A stretch of DNA of 19,370 nt from Bacteroidales bacterium (GTDB taxonomy: Bacteria > Bacteroidota > Bacteroidia > Bacteroidales > UBA3663): positions 1 to 19,370 of the forward strand of contig SFEH01000028.1 of NCBI GenBank assembly GCA_004557315.1. Reading direction: 5' to 3'. Both the position numbers and the translations under genes were made by a program. The notes beneath the pieces are model-generated. The model was given only the letters and a program-made list of their open reading frames with translations. It had not been told where the DNA came from and did not search any database. Shown here piece after piece: positions 13,777-19,370 of the stretch. Position 1 is the first letter of the stretch. Every line of letters begins with the position of its first letter.

Positions 13777-15077
13777 TAAAGAACAGAATTGACCTCATAA
13801 CAATGGGGTGCAGCAAGAACCTCGTCGATAGCGAGCGTCTGATGGGTCAGCTGGCTGCTTGTGGTTACAAGATGTTCCACGATGCCGATGATGTCAAGGG
13901 TGAGATAGTGATTGTCAATACCTGTGGCTTCATTGGCGATGCAAAGGAAGAGAGCATCAACATGATCCTCGAACTGTGCGAGGCGAAGAAACGTCGCAAG
14001 ATAGGACAGATCTTCGTGATGGGATGCCTTTCCGAACGCTACCGTAAGGAGCTGATTGACGAGATTCCAGAGATCGACCGCATATATGGAAAATTCGACT
14101 GGAAGCAGATCCTCACCGACCTTGGTCATCGCTGGGACGATTCGCTCAAGGCAAAGCGTTTCCGCACGACGCCTTCTCATTATGAATATGTCAAGATAGG
14201 AGAGGGCTGCAACCGAATGTGCGCCTATTGTGCCATTCCTCTCATTACTGGCCGCTACAAGTCACGTCCTATTGAAGAGATAGTCGAGGAGATCCGTTCT
14301 TTCGTTGCCAATGGAGTGCATGAGTTCCAGCTCATCGCTCAGGATTTGACAGGCTATGGCAAGGACCTCTATGGCAGGTTCAATATCGCTGAGCTTGTTG
14401 AGCAGATAGCACAGATTCCTGGTGTCGAGTGGATTCGCCTTCATTATGCCTATCCTAACGATTTCCCTCTCGACCTGCTGCCTGTGATGGCTAAATACCC
14501 TAATGTCTGCAAGTACCTTGACATTGCCCTTCAGCATGCGTCCGACCATGTGCTCGATCGTATGCTGCGCCATGTCACTTGCAAGGAGACAGAGGAGCTT
14601 TTGGCTCGTATCCGCAAGGAAGTTCCAGGCATTCATCTTCGCACCACGCTCATGGTGGGATTCCCAGGCGAGACCGAAGAGGATTTCCAGTTCCTTGTCG
14701 ATTTCGTGAAGCGTCAGCGTTTCGAGCGCATGGGAGCGTTTGCCTACAGTGAGGAAGATGGCACATATTCCGCGCGTCATTATGAAGATGATGTCCCTGC
14801 CGATGTCAAGCAGAGCCGCCTCGATGCTCTGATGGCTGTTCAGGAAGAGATCACGGCAGAGATTCAGGAAGAGAAGGTCGGCAAGGTACTGAGGGTTGTG
14901 ATCGATCGCGAAGAAGGTGATTATTACGTGGGCCGTACTGAATACGATTCTCCTGAAGTCGATCTTGAGGTGCTCATTGCTGTCGATTCATGCGAGATGG
15001 AAGTAGGCAAGTTCTACAATGTGAAGATCAAGTCGGCAGGTGTTTATGAACTGATTGGTGAACTGGTGGCCGAATGA
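13773..15077 (+). CDS. rimO: Ribosomal protein uS12 (Asp) methylthiotransferase RimO
   Basis: The product is 434 residues. RimO adds a methylthio group to the conserved aspartate of ribosomal protein uS12, using two [4Fe-4S] clusters and S-adenosylmethionine. The N-terminal cluster domain has Cys13 (TMGCSKNLVDSE), Cys51 (NTCGFI) and Cys85 (GCLSERY). The radical SAM cluster is C146-x3-C150-x2-C153 (GCNRMCAYCAIP). A C-terminal TRAM-like region (about 370-434) closes the protein. The CSKNLVDSE motif separates RimO from the tRNA enzyme MiaB. Its start lies inside the ftsY stop. The pairing of ftsY with rimO puts two translation-related functions in one transcript. Confidence 0.96.
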   Translation: MIKNRIDLITMGCSKNLVDSERLMGQLAACGYKMFHDADDVKGEIVIVNTCGFIGDAKEESINMILELCEAKKRRKIGQIFVMGCLSERYRKELIDEIPEIDRIYGKFDWKQILTDLGHRWDDSLKAKRFRTTPSHYEYVKIGEGCNRMCAYCAIPLITGRYKSRPIEEIVEEIRSFVANGVHEFQLIAQDLTGYGKDLYGRFNIAELVEQIAQIPGVEWIRLHYAYPNDFPLDLLPVMAKYPNVCKYLDIALQHASDHVLDRMLRHVTCKETEELLARIRKEVPGIHLRTTLMVGFPGETEEDFQFLVDFVKRQRFERMGAFAYSEEDGTYSARHYEDDVPADVKQSRLDALMAVQEEITAEIQEEKVGKVLRVVIDREEGDYYVGRTEYDSPEVDLEVLIAVDSCEMEVGKFYNVKIKSAGVYELIGELVAE

Positions 15078-15122
15078 GCAATATTCTCTTCTATCCATAT
15101 TGAAGAGGTAATATGATAATAA

Positions 15123-15160
15123 CAAAATGACAGCATAGCTTTTCGCTTGCTGTCATTTTG
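15123..15160 (+). terminator. Bidirectional terminator between rimO and the S4-domain gene
   Basis: CAAAATGACAGCA (15123-15135) pairs with its exact complement at 15148-15160. Three more pairs form inside (15137-15139 with 15145-15147), closing a TTTTC loop. The stem itself is flanked by A-rich bases at its 5' side and four Ts at its 3' side, so it could serve both strands. It lies 45 nt after the rimO stop and about 125 nt beyond the end of the converging gene. Bases 15161-15284 hold no gene that I can see, only short CCTTCGAG repeats. Confidence 0.75.
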
Positions 15161-15284
15161 CTATATTGACATAAAGTAGAATCCTTCGAGTTTCCTTCGA
15201 GAAGGGTTCGAGTTGATGACGAGTTGCCTACTGAAACAGAATGCTGCAATATTAAAGCTATCAGTTTCCTTTTGCTTTCATCAT

Positions 15285-15947
15285 TTATCTCTTTTTCTTC
15301 CAAGGTCTCTTTGGAGCAGCCTTCTTGGCGCGGAGGTTAGCAGCCTTTGGGTTCACGCCTTCCACTCGGCGTTCCTTGAGGTCGTGAGCAGGGTTGTTGA
15401 GCTTTGCCACAGCCTCGCTGAAGCTTTTGGCGCGACGGTTCTCGTTGCGCACAGCCATCTTCTTCTCTACTTCCTTGTTGGCGGCCTGTACGGCAATGTT
15501 CTTGGCTTGCTTATCTTCCGAGCTGTGTCCGCGAGTCTTCACGGCAGCAGCGCGGGCAGCCTCATTCTTGAGCTGCTTAAGAGTCTTTGTGCTCGACTGC
15601 TTCCTGTTCATGTTCTTTCTTCCCTGGCGCAACAGCTTGCTCTTTGGGTTCTGCTTCAGAGCCTCCAGCCGTGCCTCTTTTTCCATATTGTGCTCCACCC
15701 ACCAAGGAGTACGTTCTGCCTGCATGATGAGCACTTCCTTGCTGATAGCATTGGCAAGTGGGTTGTTTGGATCAACCAGCTGTCCATCTACGGTAACCTT
15801 GTCTTTTTCGCTGTCGATCTGCATGCCAATGCGAGCCGGAGCCCCATTGACCTCGACGCGACCTGATTCAATCAGCTCATCCACCTCACGGCGTGAACAT
15901 ACACCAGCTTCGCCTAAATACTTATTGATTCTCAATAATTTCTCCAT
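15285..15947 (-). CDS. S4 RNA-binding domain protein with long basic tail, no enzyme domain
   Basis: The product is 220 residues from the ATG at 15947. I chose this start because earlier in-frame codons reach back into the promoter. Residues about 3-57 form an S4 domain like that at the N-terminus of RsuA/RluB pseudouridine synthases (LLRINKYLGEAGVCSRREVDELIESGRVEVNGAPARIG, with DKVTVDGQ after it). In those enzymes a catalytic domain beginning with a YLLLNKPKG-type strand follows; here it is absent. Instead there is NPLANAISKEVLIMQAERTPWWVEHNMEKEAR, followed by about 120 residues rich in Lys, Arg, Ala and Asn, ending APKRPWKKKR. It probably binds structured RNA or the ribosome (inference). 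There is no downstream room for a frameshifted catalytic domain. Confidence 0.85.
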   Translation of the reverse strand: MEKLLRINKYLGEAGVCSRREVDELIESGRVEVNGAPARIGMQIDSEKDKVTVDGQLVDPNNPLANAISKEVLIMQAERTPWWVEHNMEKEARLEALKQNPKSKLLRQGRKNMNRKQSSTKTLKQLKNEAARAAAVKTRGHSSEDKQAKNIAVQAANKEVEKKMAVRNENRRAKSFSEAVAKLNNPAHDLKERRVEGVNPKAANLRAKKAAPKRPWKKKR

Positions 15948-15988
15948 TTTTATACAATATTTATCAATGAATATTACTTTTTTGGGTG

Positions 15989-15996
15989 CAAAGATA
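15989..15996 (-). promoter_or_regulatory. -7 element for the S4-domain gene
   Basis: The - strand reads TATCTTTG, a perfect Bacteroidetes -7 box, about 40 nt upstream of the ATG at 15947. The expected -33 position is an A/T-rich stretch without TTTG. Confidence 0.5.
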
Positions 15997-16018
15997 CTCA
16001 TTTTATTTTATTTTTTAC

Positions 16019-16026
16019 TATCTTTG
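16019..16026 (+). promoter_or_regulatory. -7 element for the LtaS-like gene
   Basis: TATCTTTG lies 20 nt before the ATG at 16047, predicting a very short untranslated leader of about 14 nt. The -33 region has no TTTG and coincides with the -7 box of the divergent promoter. Confidence 0.5.
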
Positions 16027-16046
16027 TCCCCAAATACCGCAAAAAA

Positions 16047-17918
16047 ATGAAAAAAAAGATAGCATTATACTTCGTTTTTGTTCTGCTGTTCGCACTTCAG
16101 AAGCCTTTATTCATGTTGTATCATTGGAATATCTTCTCGGCTTATCCTCTCGGCGAATGGCTAAATGTCGTCTTGCATGGCCTGCCTCATGACCTTACAT
16201 GCGCAGGTTATGTCATGGCTCTGCCTTTTATCTTGACCATTGTCAATATCTGGCTGCCAGGTCAGTGGCATGTCTTCTTCATGCGATGGTATCTGCGCCT
16301 TATCCTTTTGCCTATTGTACTCATATTCTTTGTCGATCTCGAACTCTATACGCATTGGGGCTTCCGTCTTGACTCCACGGCTTTCGGGTTCTTCCTCGAC
16401 AGTCCTCTCACGGCTCTCGAATATGCTCCATTGTGGGCTCTCATAGTCTTTCCTGTGGCAATCTTTGCCGTCTGGTGGCTATTGCAGAAACTCCTTACAT
16501 TGTTCTATGCCAAGGATTATGTGCTTACCGACAATGTGCCTTTCCTTATTCATATCCTTCAGCAGACAGGTGTGGCTCTTCTCCTTTGCGGTCTGCTGTT
16601 TGTTGCCATCCGTGGCGGTGTGACTACCTCGACCATGAATGTCGGAAGGGTGTATTACAGTCAGGAGATGCCGCTCAACCAGGCAGCCACCAACCCGCTG
16701 TTCAGTTTCTTCTCGTCATTGGGCAAGAAAGACTTGTCAAAGCAATATCGTTTCATGAGCGATGAGGAGGCAGAAGAGGCTATGCTCGAACTTCTGCGTC
16801 TTGGTGCCAAAGATGGTGAGGCTGCTGATGCGTCGCAGTCCGACCGTCAATTGCTCAATATCGACCGTCCAAACATTCTGCTCGTGCTCCTTGAGAGTTT
16901 CAATGCTTCAGCATGCACTGCTGTCAATCCCGATGCCGACCCTCGCATCCTTCCGAATGTCAGCCGACTCTATGGCGAAGGCATAGGCTTCACCAATTTC
17001 TTTGCCAATAGCTTCCGTACCGATCGCGGCATAGTGTCGATCTTGGCGAGCTATCCTGGTCAGCCGACCTATAGTGTCATGAAGGATCAGAACAAGTGCA
17101 ACAACATGCAGCACCTGTCAAAACGTCTGAATGAGAACGGCTACAGCCTTCAGTATATCCATGGCGGAGATGTCGATTTCACCAATCAGAAGGGGTTCCT
17201 TCGTTCGGGCAACTTTATTGACATAGTGCGCGATACCGACTTTCCTATTACCGATCGTCTGTCAAAGTGGGGTGTTCCAGATGGCATTATGTTCGACTAT
17301 ACCCTCAATCTTATCACGAGCGAGGAGACATTGTCGGCTACACAGCCTTATTTCAAGGTGCTTCAGACTTTGAGCAGCCATGAGCCTTTCGACGTGCCGT
17401 TCCATCGTCTCGACGATCCTTATTGCAACAGTGCAGCCTATACCGATAGCTGTCTCGGTGCTTTCATCGACAGCCTGAAGGTTACACCTGCTTGGGATAA
17501 TCTGCTTGTCATGATCTTGCCCGACCATTGCTATGCCAAGTATCCAGAGACCATGCAGAATCATGAGCTTGCTCATTTCCGCATTCCTATGGTGTGGACA
17601 GGCGGAGCCATCAAGAGCCCTCGTATCATCAGCACTATCGCGTCGCAGATCGACATCTCTGCAACCTTGCTCAACCAGATGGGCATCGACCACGATGACT
17701 TCGTCTTCAGCAAGGATATTATGGATCCTATGCTCCCTCACTTCGCATTCTATTCCTTCTCCGATGGCTTTGGCTTTGTGACCGATAGCTGTACATATAT
17801 CCAGGACAACAAGCGCGATGGCTTCGCTTTGAGCGACTCTGACGATCCTGAAGGCAAGGCAGAACGTTGGGGCAAGGCATATCTCCAGCGCCTCTACGAC
17901 GATCTGTCGGAAAGATGA
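16047..17918 (+). CDS. LtaS-like membrane sulfatase/phosphotransferase (alkaline phosphatase superfamily)
   Basis: The product is 623 residues. The N-terminal part has about five membrane segments (near 5-25, 50-70, 82-100, 128-148 and 172-190). The C-terminal part, from about 273, is a sulfatase-fold domain facing the periplasm. Catalytic features matching the LtaS family are the metal ligand Glu283 in LVLLESFNAS, the nucleophile Thr325 in NSFRTDRG, His445 in SSHEPFDVP, and Asp493-His494 in LPDHCYA. In Firmicutes, LtaS polymerises glycerol phosphate from phosphatidylglycerol. In Gram-negative bacteria, relatives transfer glycerol phosphate or phosphoethanolamine to glycans or lipids. The substrate here cannot be told from sequence. 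Length is close to LtaS. It is transcribed alone, divergently from the S4-domain gene, and is followed by a terminator. Confidence 0.9.
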   Translation: MKKKIALYFVFVLLFALQKPLFMLYHWNIFSAYPLGEWLNVVLHGLPHDLTCAGYVMALPFILTIVNIWLPGQWHVFFMRWYLRLILLPIVLIFFVDLELYTHWGFRLDSTAFGFFLDSPLTALEYAPLWALIVFPVAIFAVWWLLQKLLTLFYAKDYVLTDNVPFLIHILQQTGVALLLCGLLFVAIRGGVTTSTMNVGRVYYSQEMPLNQAATNPLFSFFSSLGKKDLSKQYRFMSDEEAEEAMLELLRLGAKDGEAADASQSDRQLLNIDRPNILLVLLESFNASACTAVNPDADPRILPNVSRLYGEGIGFTNFFANSFRTDRGIVSILASYPGQPTYSVMKDQNKCNNMQHLSKRLNENGYSLQYIHGGDVDFTNQKGFLRSGNFIDIVRDTDFPITDRLSKWGVPDGIMFDYTLNLITSEETLSATQPYFKVLQTLSSHEPFDVPFHRLDDPYCNSAAYTDSCLGAFIDSLKVTPAWDNLLVMILPDHCYAKYPETMQNHELAHFRIPMVWTGGAIKSPRIISTIASQIDISATLLNQMGIDHDDFVFSKDIMDPMLPHFAFYSFSDGFGFVTDSCTYIQDNKRDGFALSDSDDPEGKAERWGKAYLQRLYDDLSER

Positions 17919-17944
17919 CTTTCTATTTTATAATGATACTGTTT

Positions 17945-17985
17945 AATACCCAAGATGCCTTGTCGGTGTCTTGGGTATTGCTTTA
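17945..17985 (+). terminator. Terminator after the LtaS-like gene
   Basis: AATACCCAAGA (17945-17955) pairs perfectly with TCTTGGGTATT (17969-17979), and four further pairs (two of them G-U) extend the stem inward. It is followed by GCTTTAATG. The T-tract is short, but position and stem strength support termination. Confidence 0.65.
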
Positions 17986-18018
17986 ATGTTTAAAAATGTT
18001 TAAATATTATTGCTTTTC

Positions 18019-18050
18019 TTTGGAAACAATCAGAAATATACATATCTTTG
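18019..18050 (+). promoter_or_regulatory. Promoter of the SPFH-Arc gene pair
   Basis: TTTG (18019-18022), 20 nt, then TATCTTTG (18043-18050) is a full Bacteroidetes consensus. The predicted transcription start near 18057 is about 50 nt upstream of the ATG at 18108. Confidence 0.85.
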
Positions 18051-18107
18051 CAATATCAAAATGATATCATTTATTATCGCATTACAGAACATTTAAATCT
18101 ATTTGTT

Positions 18108-19064
18108 ATGGCAAAGAACATTTCAATTCATCAGGAACAGGAGTACAATGGCGGATACCTCAATGGTTTCCTCATGATCTTTATCGACATCATTCTTTGG
18201 GTAGGCTTCATAGCACTCATTGCACTGGGAGCCAACTATGAAAATCCATGGATATTCACTTTGGCTGCGCTCGACTTCATCTCGGCAATCATCTTCAGCT
18301 GTGGTTTTGCCAAGCTCGAACCAAACGAGGCCAAGGTGCTCACTTTCTTCGGTAAGTATGTCGGCACTTTTCGCAAGACAGGCTTCTATTGGATCAACCC
18401 TTTCATGAGCGTCAAGAACGTCTCTCTCCGTGCCCGCAACCTCAATGCCGAGCCAATCAAGGTAAACGACAAGACAGGTAACCCTATCCTCATAGGTCTC
18501 GTGGTGGTGTGGAAGCTCAATGATACCTATAAGGCAATATTTGACATTGATACTGATGTGACCAACGTAGCACAGGCAGGCAATGCTGCGACAGCACGAA
18601 TGAACAAGTTCGAGCGTTTCGTGGCTGTGCAGAGCGATTCAGCTCTCCGTGAGGTGGCAGGTCTCTATGCCTACGACAACGAAGATACCAAGGACGATGA
18701 AGCAATCACCTTGCGCAGTGGTGCGGCTGAAATCAACGAGGTCTTGACCGATAAGCTCAATGAGCGTCTTGCAATGGCAGGTCTCGAGGTCATCGAGGCT
18801 CGCATCAACTACCTCGCCTACGCACCAGAGATTGCAGCCGTCATGCTTCGTCGTCAGCAGGCAGCAGCCATCATCACAGCTCGCGAGAAGATTGTCGATG
18901 GTGCTGTGTCGATGGTCAAGATGGCTCTTGACAAGCTGTCGTCAGAACAGGTTGTTGAACTCGACGATGAGAAGAAGGCTGCTATGGTCAGCAACCTGCT
19001 CGTCGTGCTCTGTGCCGATGAACCTGCACAGCCTGTGATCAACTCTGGCACGCTCAACCATTAA
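18108..19064 (+). CDS. SPFH/Band 7 domain membrane protein
   Basis: The product is 318 residues from the ATG at 18108. An earlier ATG at 18048 lies inside the -7 promoter box and cannot be used. Two membrane segments (about 21-41 and 48-66) are followed by a stomatin/prohibitin-type SPFH domain (about 67-260), with KLEPNEAKVLTFFGKYVGTFRKTGFYWINPF at its beginning. A helical region rich in Ala and Arg follows (MLRRQQAAAIITAREKIVDGAVSMVKMAL), as in SPFH proteins that form ring or cage-like membrane assemblies. The family organises membrane microdomains and often binds proteases. No NfeD or protease partner is next to it here. Instead a small Arc-like protein follows 38 nt downstream. Exact role unknown. 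Confidence 0.9.
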   Translation: MAKNISIHQEQEYNGGYLNGFLMIFIDIILWVGFIALIALGANYENPWIFTLAALDFISAIIFSCGFAKLEPNEAKVLTFFGKYVGTFRKTGFYWINPFMSVKNVSLRARNLNAEPIKVNDKTGNPILIGLVVVWKLNDTYKAIFDIDTDVTNVAQAGNAATARMNKFERFVAVQSDSALREVAGLYAYDNEDTKDDEAITLRSGAAEINEVLTDKLNERLAMAGLEVIEARINYLAYAPEIAAVMLRRQQAAAIITAREKIVDGAVSMVKMALDKLSSEQVVELDDEKKAAMVSNLLVVLCADEPAQPVINSGTLNH

Positions 19065-19102
19065 TTCAAGACTCACGCAATCAATAACCTTTTTTACCGA
19101 TA

Positions 19103-19288
19103 ATGGCAGAAAAGAAAGAAAAGACCAAGTCGTTCATCTTGCGTATCGACGCACAGACGATGGATGCCATCGAAGCATGGGCTGCTGACGAGTTCCGCTC
19201 AACCAACGGTCAGCTTCAATGGATCATAGCCGAAGCTTTGCGCAAAAGTGGACGCTTGAAGAAAAAGAAGACCCCAGATTTGGAATAG
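19103..19288 (+). CDS. Arc-type ribbon-helix-helix small DNA-binding protein
   Basis: The product is 61 residues. KSFILRID (9-16) fits the beta strand of a ribbon-helix-helix domain, followed by helix A (about 17-30, TMDAIEAWAADEF) and helix B (about 33-48, STNGQLQWIIAEALRKS). The S-x-N-G-Q-x-x-W-I-I segment resembles Arc/Mnt repressors. The tail is basic (RLKKKKTPDLE). It most likely dimerises and binds DNA. It follows the SPFH gene by 38 nt, with no promoter visible between them, and shares its terminator. It may autoregulate the pair (inference). It shows no toxin partner, so it is not obviously an antitoxin. Confidence 0.85.
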   Translation: MAEKKEKTKSFILRIDAQTMDAIEAWAADEFRSTNGQLQWIIAEALRKSGRLKKKKTPDLE

Positions 19289-19295
19289 GACGAAA

Positions 19296-19331
19296 AAAGC
19301 CAAGCTGCTGACGCAGCCTGGCTTTATTTTT
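19296..19331 (+). terminator. Terminator of the SPFH-Arc operon
   Basis: AAAGCCAAGCTGC (19296-19308) pairs with GCAGCCTGGCTTT (19313-19325), 12 of 13 positions, around a TGAC loop. ATTTTTG follows. It starts 8 nt after the Arc gene stop. Confidence 0.9.
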
Positions 19332-19345
19332 GTCTATAGTCACAG

Positions 19346-19370
19346 TTAATAATTGTTCCGCAATTATTAA
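19346..19370. repeat. AT-rich inverted repeat at the window edge
   Basis: TTAATAATTG (19346-19355) and CAATTATTAA (19361-19370) are exact reverse complements separated by five bases. The sequence ends here, so whether the arms extend or belong to a terminator or operator of the next gene cannot be seen. Confidence 0.5.

Noticed and set aside
15181..15215. CCTTCGAG direct repeats as a regulatory or mobile element signature
   Set aside because: Only two full short copies plus a partial one, with no flanking duplication; likely chance in a converging intergenic region.
15078..15284. Remains of a pseudouridine synthase domain lost from the S4-domain gene by frameshift
   Set aside because: The stretch beyond the gene's stop is only about 200 nt, contains the rimO terminator and shows no matching motifs in any frame.
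18048..18107. Longer SPFH start at 18048
   Set aside because: That ATG falls within the -7 promoter element and is upstream of the predicted transcript start.

Overview
The window looks like a chromosomal segment from a Bacteroidales bacterium, most likely Prevotellaceae (Prevotella/Segatella-like). The evidence is the type IX secretion genes porU and porV, a type IX secretion tail at the left edge, perfect Bacteroidetes promoter elements (TTTG, 19-20 nt, TAnnTTTG), starts without strong Shine-Dalgarno sequences, and Bacteroidetes-specific small ribosomal gene content. Species assignment is inference. I see no phage, insertion sequence, CRISPR array, tRNA or rRNA.

Layout. (1) 1-1041 (+): the last codons of a secreted type IX cargo, followed 4 nt later by an unrecognised outer-membrane beta-barrel gene, then a hairpin. 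(2) 1167-5839 (-): the porU-porV operon, encoding the outer-membrane sortase and shuttle of type IX secretion. (3) 5903-7006 (-): class II fructose-bisphosphate aldolase with its own terminator and a -7 box. (4) 7111-11768 (+): an operon for the terminal phenylalanine/tyrosine pathway (pheA, aminotransferase, DAHP synthase-chorismate mutase fusion, tyrA) with cinA/pncC overlapping its end. (5) 11789-12720 (+): ribosomal genes rpmB, rpmG and a 50-codon gene (DUF4295, bL38), preceded by a structured leader of about 190 nt. (6) 12730-15077 (+): ftsY and rimO, overlapping by 4 nt. (7) 15285-15947 (-): a protein with an S4 domain, a basic tail and no enzyme domain, divergent from (8) 16047-17918 (+), a LtaS-like membrane phosphotransferase. 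(9) 18019-19325 (+): an SPFH/Band 7 membrane protein followed by a small Arc-type ribbon-helix-helix protein.

The most interesting element is in front of the aromatic operon. A good promoter (7111-7142) is followed by a 21-codon ORF (7173-7238) whose centre reads Phe-Tyr-Tyr-Tyr-Tyr-Tyr-Phe. A terminator hairpin with nine Ts (7286-7320) follows, ending 11 nt before the pheA start. An alternative pairing, between the last leader codons and the 5' arm of the terminator, would act as an antiterminator. This has every part of a ribosome-mediated transcription attenuator that senses charged tRNA-Phe and tRNA-Tyr, and it controls genes for making exactly those two amino acids. A second candidate regulatory RNA is the rpmB leader, which has a strong local three-tier hairpin and competing long-range complementarities that reach close to the rpmB start.
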